From Gammaproteobacteria bacterium (GTDB taxonomy: Bacteria > Pseudomonadota > Gammaproteobacteria > Coxiellales > Coxiellaceae): a DNA stretch of 47,860 nucleotides. The notes beneath the pieces are model-generated. The model made no database searches and was not told the origin of the DNA. It worked only from the letters and a program-made list of their open reading frames with translations. The DNA lies in the NCBI GenBank assembly GCA_013287505.1, contig JABDDR010000008.1, forward strand, positions 1 through 47,860, read 5' to 3'. The first letter of the stretch is position 1, and each line of letters starts with the position of its first letter. Positions 17,015 through 23,945 of this stretch are shown here, in pieces. A program made the translations under genes and the position numbers.

Positions 17015-18323
17015 TACGAACACGCGGGGCCGGGCGACCGGCGCCTCCGCTGCAACGGGTTCGCGCAAATATATCTATACAAGAATCAACACCCAACCGA
17101 GAAAGAACCGCAGTCGAACGAACATCCAACGCCGGAGTCGAACCACGACATGAAAATTCACGACGAGGAGTCTCCGCGCCTGATTCTTTACCGAGATAAT
17201 AGATACCCTGAGCGTAATGTTGTAACCACTGCGTGGAGGATAATTTTTGAGCCGGACCAATTGCTTGTTGTGATATCAAGCATTCTGTATTCCAGTCATA
17301 AGGCAGGCGATCATAAATCTCAAACAAGCGTTGTAAAATATATGGGTTATGCACGGAATTATCTCTAACATACCGATCCAAGTTGATGTTAAAACGATTG
17401 AGTGCGTCTTGTAGCGCAGATGTCGTACCGGGAACACGATTGAGTGCATTCGTGATATCGGTAGCTGATGCTCGAGAAAATACCGCTTCAAGTTCATCGC
17501 ACAACCTATTTGCGTCAGCTTCTAATTTTTTAATCAATCCATTGTAGTCAGCAACTTCATAACGATCGAATATTACTTTGCACTGACGCTGAACTTCCGC
17601 TGGATCCATCTGATCTGCGAGTAATTTAAACATTGCTTCATCATGAGAATACAGAGCCATTTGTAATGGTGTACCCGTGCGTTCAATGCCAAGGTGTGCA
17701 ATTACTGCTGTCCCCGAGGTTGATAACATGGCTTTTATTGCACTGTCATCCTTGCCCTCAAAGAGTCGTTCTACCGCAACTGGATCGGCATTAAGCGTGG
17801 CATCTAAAAGGCAGGCGATTTCAAAGCGTCTTTGATAATTTTGAGCGAATAGGTGTGATGGAATGCAAACACGAGACTCAACTTTACGAAGTGGAATCAC
17901 AAGTTGTTCTAGTTGTTCTTGATCACTTGTTGGAAATCGTTCTGGGGCCATCATGGGTAAGAATAATCGAAATGCATTGCCGTCGAGCAACCAACTTAAA
18001 GCTTCTGTCCACACATCATAATTCATGCGGGTATTTCTAAATGCGCCGCGTTCCCACTGAAGTCCAGATATTGGATCGAAGGTTTCATCTGGACCAGCAA
18101 CAGGTTTTCTTAAAAGTGTGTGACGTGACAGCATAGAGAAAATAACCAATGCACCAAAATCAACTGGATTTGGTTCGCCAAGATTTGGTTCGCCAAACGG
18201 TGCTGATCGCACAACAACTCGGTTGGGTTCTCCCGTAGGTAATCTTTGCATCACAAGATGCATGTCGGTACGTGGTGGTATTGCTGTACCTGTTGCTGCA
18301 GCAGCTGGCATAGAGGATTTCAT
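16923..18323 (-). CDS. effector-like protein with ankyrin-like segment and C-terminal CaaX box (CVVQ)
   Basis: 466 aa with no signal peptide or membrane helix. The middle holds an ankyrin-like unit (GTPLQMALYSHDEAMFKLLA) and helical segments (LIKKLEADANRLCDELEAVF). The C-terminus has a Gly/Pro/Arg-rich linker (SGGAGRPAPRVRIK), then KTFVEQKQRAWKLMQ, and ends HAERRCVVQ. CVVQ is a legal CaaX box (Gln at X favours farnesylation) behind two arginines. Bacteria do not prenylate proteins, so this implies action in a eukaryotic host. The 3' end is antisense to the RT gene. The gene at 46155 has the same architecture. AAGAGA precedes the ATG. Function otherwise unknown. Confidence 0.7.
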   Translation of the reverse strand: MKSSMPAAAATGTAIPPRTDMHLVMQRLPTGEPNRVVVRSAPFGEPNLGEPNPVDFGALVIFSMLSRHTLLRKPVAGPDETFDPISGLQWERGAFRNTRMNYDVWTEALSWLLDGNAFRLFLPMMAPERFPTSDQEQLEQLVIPLRKVESRVCIPSHLFAQNYQRRFEIACLLDATLNADPVAVERLFEGKDDSAIKAMLSTSGTAVIAHLGIERTGTPLQMALYSHDEAMFKLLADQMDPAEVQRQCKVIFDRYEVADYNGLIKKLEADANRLCDELEAVFSRASATDITNALNRVPGTTSALQDALNRFNINLDRYVRDNSVHNPYILQRLFEIYDRLPYDWNTECLISQQAIGPAQKLSSTQWLQHYAQGIYYLGKESGAETPRREFSCRGSTPALDVRSTAVLSRLGVDSCIDIFARTRCSGGAGRPAPRVRIKTFVEQKQRAWKLMQPAPLQHAERRCVVQ

Positions 18324-18478
18324 GCTGAATTCTCTTTAGTTGATTGGTGATTATGACAACCATTGTACTGATTGGTGATTAAGGGAGCCTTAAAAACTGA
18401 GAAAAAATGCAAAAAAATACGTGGAAATTAAATCATTAAATCAACCAGTTAAAATTAGCTGCGGGATTTAGGCTTAAT

Positions 18479-18559
18479 TTACTTTGATTTCCCTCTTTTT
18501 ACGCTGGTCGACGATGGATTCATAGCGTCATCAAGAAGCTTGCTCATCACTTCCACCAC
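18479..18559 (-). pseudogene. 3' remnant of an unknown gene abutting Tn-B
   Basis: The minus-strand frame entering from the Tn-B left end reads VEVMSKLLDDAMNPSSTS and VKRGKSK before a TAA at 18479-18481. It looks like the natural end of a gene cut by the transposon or by a deletion beside it. The protein is not recognised. Confidence 0.25.
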
Positions 18560-18598
18560 GGGTCGCTATGAGAAGTGCCACGAAACTGCCTAAAATGA
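18560..18598 (+). repeat. Tn-B left terminal inverted repeat (39 bp)
   Basis: Starts GGGTCGCTATGAGAAGTGCC and ends CCTAAAATGA. Pairs with 23770-23808, with a single C/G mismatch at position 5. Confidence 0.93.
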
Positions 18599-18607
18599 TT
18601 TTAGGAT

Positions 18608-19240
18608 TCAGTTTTCCTTTTTATACAGCTTAATTTGTTTACCCTGAGGAGTGAATAACCAGTCCCAATCGTAACTACCCATAGGGTGAAGTCGATAGCG
18701 ATGCTGATTAACAATTAAATCGCCTTTGTAATGCCCACTGTTAACAACATGATACTCATTTCCATCTGTTACAAATCTTAAATTTTTGCCATCAACATCA
18801 ACAGAATGAATGGCGCCGGATGTTGGCCGTGCTGATGTTATAAAATAAAGAGTTTTGCTATCCGGTGAAAATTGTAAATTTTTCGGATCAATGATTTCTT
18901 TATACGGATGGTTGCAGGAAAAATTATCAGCAACTAGCAATCGTTTGGTTTTTGTTTGCAAATTGTAAATCCAAATTTCATTGCCATAGTTGCTGCCTGT
19001 ATTAGCAAGATCAGCGCAAATAGTTGGAATAATGTGATGACTTTTTTTAAGATAGGCAACCCATTTTTTATCTGGTGAAAGTATTCGACTAAAATTTTTC
19101 GAAGAAGCGTCATCATTTTTTTCTGATTCGTAATAAATATGACTTGGGGGAATGTAACTATATTCAGCTTGATCTGCAAATATCGACGATATAAAAAACA
19201 AACCAGAAATACAGAAGGTAATTTTTATGATCAAGTTCAC
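18608..19240 (-). CDS. periplasmic TolB/beta-propeller-like protein; putative immunity partner, copy 2
   Basis: 210 aa with a classical signal peptide (hydrophobic residues 4-21, cleavage near IFADQ). The mature protein shares motifs with the copy at 10630-11253: LSPDKKWVAYLKKS, QFSPDSKTLYFITSA, GAIHSVDVDGKNLRFVTDG, and the end WDWLFTPQGKQIKLYKKE. Its start overlaps the stop of the muramidase-like gene by 4 bp, which favours coupled translation at fixed ratio, as expected of an immunity protein. It is Tn-B cargo. Immunity is inferred from export, pairing and co-duplication. Confidence 0.65.
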   Translation of the reverse strand: MNLIIKITFCISGLFFISSIFADQAEYSYIPPSHIYYESEKNDDASSKNFSRILSPDKKWVAYLKKSHHIIPTICADLANTGSNYGNEIWIYNLQTKTKRLLVADNFSCNHPYKEIIDPKNLQFSPDSKTLYFITSARPTSGAIHSVDVDGKNLRFVTDGNEYHVVNSGHYKGDLIVNQHRYRLHPMGSYDWDWLFTPQGKQIKLYKKEN

Positions 19241-19896
19241 TTTTTCAAATCCTCCAGCCTTTTTTGAAATAAGCTATTTGGAGGGGTTCTTAAAAATGTA
19301 TTACCTAGATCTGAAAGACACACTTCCAATTCAACTTTTCTTTTCCTTGCTAATTGAATACATTTTTCTTCTGTCAATATATCGCCAGACTCAAGATAAT
19401 ATTGATATAAATTTTTGTCGAGCTCTTTAACACCGGCAATTCTATAAACCTCAACAATTTTTCCAACTTTATATCCTTCAAAATGCTCAATCGTTTCCCA
19501 TAATTTTTTAAATTGATCTTTTGTGAATTTTTTAATGGGTCTGTCATCATAAATCCCGGTTCGTTCACGGATCATTTTTTCATATTTTTTAGTTGGGTTA
19601 TGATCTTTTGGTGGTGCAAAAATATAAATCATTTTATGGATCGACATGTTTCCAAATGTAGCGATCAATGAATCTAATAATGAGGCATGTCCGGATGCAT
19701 CATCAGGAAAAATGGCAAATGGACCTACGATCCCAATTCGATTATGTTTTTTGCTAATTGGACCAGCATAAACATTTCCAGGATTGTGATTGCGCCATGC
19801 CCATGTGCCGCCATAAAATCGGTAATGTCGACCATCAATATCTGTATAAATGATGGAATGCATCTTGCCGGGGACTGCTTTTATAAATTGTTTCAT
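19237..19896 (-). CDS. phage P5/T6SS-effector-like muramidase domain protein, copy 2
   Basis: 219 aa, paralogue of 11336-11902. It shows GGTWAWRNHNPGNVYAG, FAIFPDDASGHASLLDSLI, FAPPKDHNPTKKYEKMI and TGIYDDRPIKKFTK. There is no signal peptide. The C-terminus carries an extra 40 residues (YLESGDILTEEKCIQLARKR) compared with copy 1. The downstream overlapping gene is an exported partner. Its position inside a transposon provides a route for spreading the pair. Peptidoglycan cleavage follows from the family; the delivery route is unknown, and no secretion-system genes are in the window. Confidence 0.72.
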   Translation of the reverse strand: MKQFIKAVPGKMHSIIYTDIDGRHYRFYGGTWAWRNHNPGNVYAGPISKKHNRIGIVGPFAIFPDDASGHASLLDSLIATFGNMSIHKMIYIFAPPKDHNPTKKYEKMIRERTGIYDDRPIKKFTKDQFKKLWETIEHFEGYKVGKIVEVYRIAGVKELDKNLYQYYLESGDILTEEKCIQLARKRKVELEVCLSDLGNTFLRTPPNSLFQKRLEDLKK

Positions 19897-20084
19897 GATG
19901 GTTCCAGATATTGAATGAAGGAATTGTACACCTTCCTCTTTTTAAGAGGAATGCCGTATTGTATATTGCGCTTTAGTATATTAAGCGGCATTTTACACGG
20001 TTTTTAGCATATTAATAGATTCAGCAAGCTTCGCCAAATCAATCTGTAGAGTGTCTTTTTCAAACGTGTAAAAGCCATAAAGAT

Positions 20085-21243
20085 TTATATTAATCCATGC
20101 GACGGGTGAATGGCGTTGGTAATTGCATCATTGGCATCTCGCAGTGTTTCAAGGCGCATAAAATTCTTCGATTGTGTATACATGCGCTGATATGGAAGAT
20201 CGGAGCTCTCAGCCATTTTATAAATACCCAGATTAGTGGCATTGGCGATAATGCACGCCATCATAGCAATAGGATCCAGCGTACCTTTCGCGTCATAGGG
20301 TTTAATATGCGTAAATGCGCTCATAAAATTACAATTTTTTTGAGCGAACTGCAAAACCTCTGCAATATTAATTTGCGTTAATTGTTTAAAGATCGGATTA
20401 TTTTCTTTATCAGCAGATGTAGGGTAGGGCAGTGTGAATGTGATTTCGTCACCTTTTTTTTAATTTTTATTCCCTTATTGTCACCATTTTCAATACGCTT
20501 ATTTACATCCACAATTAATTTTTCTAACGTGCTTTCAAGATTATCAAATAGTTGATCAACCGGCATCAGTAATTTTTTATTGCCGAGTTGTTTAAGCAGT
20601 TTTAATTTGTCATCCCATTTTTCATCACTGACCAAGTGCGATGACAAACTTTTAAATGAAATAGAATTTTCAAGATACACATGGCCTGTTTCAATATGCT
20701 CAGCAATCAACTGATAAATCATAAATTCATATTTCGCCATATCAACCACATCACCATTCATTAAATGTTTTTTCAAATGACTGGGTATGCAATTAATGGG
20801 TGCATTTTTAATAATATTTTTCTGTTGTTGTCAGGTAACGAAAAATAGTTTTTTAGAAATGCAATCGCATTTTCTTGTATAATTGATTTGTCTGTTTGAT
20901 AGTTTAGAATTTTTGCAATTGATGCTTGATTTGTATGACGCGTTTGTTTTGAAATTGTATTAACGTGTAATTTTGCATTTTCAAAATATTTCTTTAAAAC
21001 GAAATCAACATCCTTGGTTACTGTGTCGAATGCACAATTAAAAAATTGCGATGCTGCCTTAAAATATCCAAGCTGCAGCGTGAAGTGCAATTTTGATGCA
21101 AGTGATCCGCACTTTGACATAGCTTCATATTCTTTTTTATCGAGCGAAAAGTATTTTTCTTTCTCGTTAGAATTAAAGTGCGGAATATTGTATAGCTCAT
21201 TGATTTCGTACTTTGATAGTATTTTTAATCGTTGTTTTGTCAT
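20085..21243 (-). pseudogene. tnpA: Tn3-family transposase remnant (Tn-B)
   Basis: Three minus-strand fragments of one Tn3 transposase. 20773-21243 is the N-terminal domain (LSKYEINELYNIPHF, LQLGYFKAASQFF, the same subgroup as Tn-A tnpA). 20378-20776 is from the middle. 20085-20354 is the pre-catalytic stretch (DPIAMMACIIANATNLGI, LRDANDAITNAIH). Frame breaks separate the pieces and a large internal segment is missing. The DDE core that normally follows (SDGQ and onward) is absent. A short open stretch continues to about 19994 but is not recognisable as transposase. Confidence 0.85.
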
Positions 21244-21383
21244 TAGGGATGCCTCTTGGTTGGGGTGGAACTATCCCTGATGTGCGCTAATCTCGCTCAT
21301 AAAATCCAGTAGCGGATACTACTAGACATTATATTTTAGGTAAAGTATTCTGTGCTTATAACAATTTATGATGGCTTTAAACA

Positions 21384-22472
21384 ATGTCAAACCCTAAAAA
21401 ATCAACAATAGTTAACCTGTCTTTGGATAAGGACTACATTGGCTTTCTAAAACACGTTCAAAAGAGATTGCAAAACGCGCAGCTCAAGGCAGCTAGAGCG
21501 GTCAGTACCGAGCAAATTCATTTTTATTGGGAATTTGGTAACGATATTATTAAACATCAGGAAACCAAGCGCTGGGGATCACATTTCTTAGATCAATTGT
21601 CTTTGGACATGAGAAATGCATATCCTGGCATGCAAGGATTTTCTAAACGAAATCTTGAGTACATGCGCTTGCTTGCAACTGTACATCCGTCATGGAATGC
21701 ATTTACGCAGCAACCTGCTGCGCAATTGCCTTGGTCACATATACAGCTTTTACTCGACAAATATAAAGCTGACCCCATTAGATTCGCATGGTACTCAGAA
21801 AAAGCGGTAGAAAATGGATGGTCAAGATCAAGCCTCAGCATGCATATCAAAAGTGATTTATACCAAAGACAAGGAATCGCATCACAAAAGGTATCCAATT
21901 ATCACGAAAGACTACCTTCACCTCAATCAGATTTAGCGCATGAAATGCTAAAAAACCCTTATAATTTTGATTTTTTGACAGTCTCGCCAGAAGCCCATGA
22001 GCGTGAAATTGAAAATGGATTAATAACCCATATTCGTGATTTTTTACTTGAATTAGGCACTGGCTTTTCATTTGTAGGCACACAAGTTCCACTTGATGTA
22101 GATGGTGAAGAATTCTTTATTGATATTTTATTTTATCATTTACGTCTTAGAAGTTATGTCGTCTGCGAAATAAAATCAAAAAAATTCAAGCCCGCTGATC
22201 TAGGTCAATTAAGTTTTTATTTGTCTGCTATTGATAGTAATTTAAAACACGAAACCGATAATCCAACAATTGGAATTTTGTTGTGTGAGTCTAGAAGTAA
22301 AATTATTGCAGAATATGCTCTACGAAAAATTGACGCACCCATTGGTGTATCTGAATATGCTTTATCAAAAGCACTTCCAAAAGAATTAAAAACCGCCCTC
22401 CCCTCCATTGAAGCTATTGAATCAGAATTAAATGCATCTCTAGAGCTGGGTAATGAAAATGGCGAAAAATAA
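21384..22472 (+). CDS. DUF1016 family PDDEXK nuclease-domain protein (YhcG-like), Tn-B cargo
   Basis: 362 aa, full length for the family. The N-terminal DUF1016 helical region (FYWEFGNDIIKHQE, GWGSHFLDQLS-like, FSKRNLEYMRLL, LPWSHIQLLLDK) is followed by a YhcG-type PDDEXK domain. Its core is FIDILFYHLRLRSYVVCEIK, with candidate metal ligands D250, E262 and K264, then LGQLSFYLSAID. These proteins are predicted endonuclease-like factors found with restriction systems and mobile elements. The stop overlaps the recombinase start by 20 bp, so the two are co-expressed. A role in transposon maintenance, recombination or defence is possible, none demonstrated. Confidence 0.85.
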   Translation: MSNPKKSTIVNLSLDKDYIGFLKHVQKRLQNAQLKAARAVSTEQIHFYWEFGNDIIKHQETKRWGSHFLDQLSLDMRNAYPGMQGFSKRNLEYMRLLATVHPSWNAFTQQPAAQLPWSHIQLLLDKYKADPIRFAWYSEKAVENGWSRSSLSMHIKSDLYQRQGIASQKVSNYHERLPSPQSDLAHEMLKNPYNFDFLTVSPEAHEREIENGLITHIRDFLLELGTGFSFVGTQVPLDVDGEEFFIDILFYHLRLRSYVVCEIKSKKFKPADLGQLSFYLSAIDSNLKHETDNPTIGILLCESRSKIIAEYALRKIDAPIGVSEYALSKALPKELKTALPSIEAIESELNASLELGNENGEK

Positions 22473-23700
22473 AACTCCATCACCTTTATTTGATAATATT
22501 GAAATTTTAAAAAAACAAAGTGGATGTCAGCAGCTTACGGATGCGCAAAATAAAGATTTTCAAAAGGCACGTGAATTTTTGTTGTGTTACCAAAATAATG
22601 CGATGACATTTGTTGCTTATCGTCGCGAAATTGAACGTCTAATGCAATGGTGTTATCTCAGAATTAATAAAACACTTCAACAATTGCGACGCGATGATAT
22701 TGATCAATACATTCAATTTTGTCAAAAACCTTTAAAATCCTGGATTGGACTAAAAAAAGTAGCTCGTTTTATCAACAAAGATGGAAAACGAATTGCAAAT
22801 AAGGAATGGAAACCTTTTGTAGCTACACTACCAAAAGCACAAATTCATAAAGGTAGAAAACCAGATATCGAAAATTATATATTATCTGAAAAATCATTAC
22901 GTGAAATATTCACAATCACCGGCTGTTTTTTTAATTTTTTAATTCAAGAAGACTATACAGAAATTAATCCCGTCGAACAAATTAGGCAACGCAGTCAATA
23001 TTTTTCAAAACAACAAACAAAACGTATTGTGCGAAAACTACCTGAATTGCAATGGGGTTATGTGATTGAAACAGCCCACATAATGGCAAAAGAAAATCCA
23101 TCACATGAACGTACATTATTTATCATGAATGCATTATATGCGATGTATTTGCGCATCTCAGAATTAGCAGCAAACTCGCGCTGGATTCCACAAATGGGAC
23201 ATTTTTATCGAGACAACGATGGTTTGTGGTGGTTTAAAACACGCGGAAAAGGTAATAAAGAAAGACACATTGCTGTGAGCGCTGATATGCTAAGCGCACT
23301 TAAACGCTTCAGGAAACATTTGAAATTAACAAGTCTTCCATCGCCAGGTGAAACGACACCTCTTATTTCAAAGCAAACTGGTGTTGGTCCAATGACAAGT
23401 ACCCGCCCTATTCGCGCATTGGTTCAGGAATGTTTTGATCGATCGGTCGTACGATTAAAAGAAGATGGTTTTAAAGAGGATTCACAGCAATTAATGCACG
23501 CAACAGTACATTGGCTTCGTCATACTGGTATTTCAGATGACGTAAAAACTCGTCCTCGCGAACACGTCAGAGATGATGCCGGACATAGCAATAGCAGTAT
23601 TACTGATAAATACATCGATGTTGATCTGCGTGATCGAAATGATACTGCCAAGAAAAAGAGGATTGTGCCGGTCGGTTTTGTTGAGGCAGAAGATGAGTAA
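22453..23700 (+). CDS. TnpI-like tyrosine recombinase (Tn-B)
   Basis: 415-aa close paralogue of the Tn-A recombinase. Catalytic residues are R234 (YLRISEL), the lysine in GKGNKERHIAV, H353/R356 (HWLRHTG), H378 (AGHSNSS) and Y387 (DKYIDV). Its start (22453, or the ATG at 22459) overlaps the nuclease-family gene. In Tn3 elements of this layout it resolves cointegrates. Because tnpA is broken but the recombinase is intact, it may still act on the element or on Tn-A copies. Confidence 0.92.
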   Translation: MKMAKNKTPSPLFDNIEILKKQSGCQQLTDAQNKDFQKAREFLLCYQNNAMTFVAYRREIERLMQWCYLRINKTLQQLRRDDIDQYIQFCQKPLKSWIGLKKVARFINKDGKRIANKEWKPFVATLPKAQIHKGRKPDIENYILSEKSLREIFTITGCFFNFLIQEDYTEINPVEQIRQRSQYFSKQQTKRIVRKLPELQWGYVIETAHIMAKENPSHERTLFIMNALYAMYLRISELAANSRWIPQMGHFYRDNDGLWWFKTRGKGNKERHIAVSADMLSALKRFRKHLKLTSLPSPGETTPLISKQTGVGPMTSTRPIRALVQECFDRSVVRLKEDGFKEDSQQLMHATVHWLRHTGISDDVKTRPREHVRDDAGHSNSSITDKYIDVDLRDRNDTAKKKRIVPVGFVEAEDE

Positions 23701-23769
23701 AATATGTGAATTTCTCGGTATTTTTGAATAACTTTAAAAATTCGAGGCCTTGCGATTAGAGAAGATATT

Positions 23770-23808
23770 TCATTTTAGGCAGTTTCGTGGCACTTCTCAT
23801 AGCCACCC
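23770..23808 (-). repeat. Tn-B right terminal inverted repeat (39 bp)
   Basis: Reverse complement begins GGGTGGCTATGAGAAGTGCC and pairs with 18560-18598. It lies 9 bp beyond the stop codon of the HU remnant. Confidence 0.93.
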
Positions 23809-23817
23809 TAAAGTAAA

Positions 23818-23887
23818 TTATGCGTTAACGGTTTCTTTGAGTTGTGTTGCAGGTTTAAAACTCACAACAGTGGCTTTTGGAATAATC
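23818..23887 (-). pseudogene. HU-type histone-like protein, 3' part (split by Tn-C)
   Basis: Reads IIPKATVVSFKPATQLKETV then NA and TAA, the typical end of HU/IHF-family DNA-binding proteins. The upstream part is at 29586-29706. Excising 23888-29585 and one TAATC restores GRNPATGMGMIIPKATVVSF without a break, which is strong proof of the insertion site. Confidence 0.85.
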
Positions 23888-23925
23888 GGCCCAGGACTAC
23901 CGAAGCTTCGACCAGGTGCCACTTC
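23888..23925 (+). repeat. Tn-C left terminal inverted repeat
   Basis: Begins GGCCCAGGACTACCGAAGCT and later contains GCCACTT. Pairs imperfectly with 29548-29585. It lies 20 bp from the tnpA stop. Confidence 0.7.
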
Positions 23926-23945
23926 GGTATTGACCGTGCAATAAA

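Larger units (their letters stand above)
18560..23808. mobile_element. Tn-B: Tn3-family element carrying toxin/immunity-like pair and nuclease-family gene
   Basis: Bounded by 39-bp inverted repeats with one mismatch (GGGTCGCTATGAGAAGTGCC left, GGGTGGCTATGAGAAGTGCC right). The 5249-bp element holds, from the left, the TolB-like gene and muramidase-like gene (minus), a broken tnpA (minus), a DUF1016 nuclease-family gene and a TnpI-like recombinase (both plus). The flanks (CACCAC left, TAAAGT right) do not match, so no target duplication is seen and a rearrangement probably occurred at one end. TnpA is decayed, so mobility would need a transposase supplied in trans. The passenger gene stops only 10 bp inside the left repeat. 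Confidence 0.88.

Noticed and set aside
15755-18323. Diversity-generating retroelement (RT plus variable target gene)
   Set aside because: Differences between the two effector tails are not concentrated at adenines, no template repeat was found near the RT, and RT and target are convergent and overlapping. No Avd-like gene is seen.
23905-23945. Alternative Tn-C left end containing GTGCAATAAA, reminiscent of IS1071 ends
   Set aside because: No partner was found on the right side, whereas 23888/29585 gives a target duplication and restores the HU frame.
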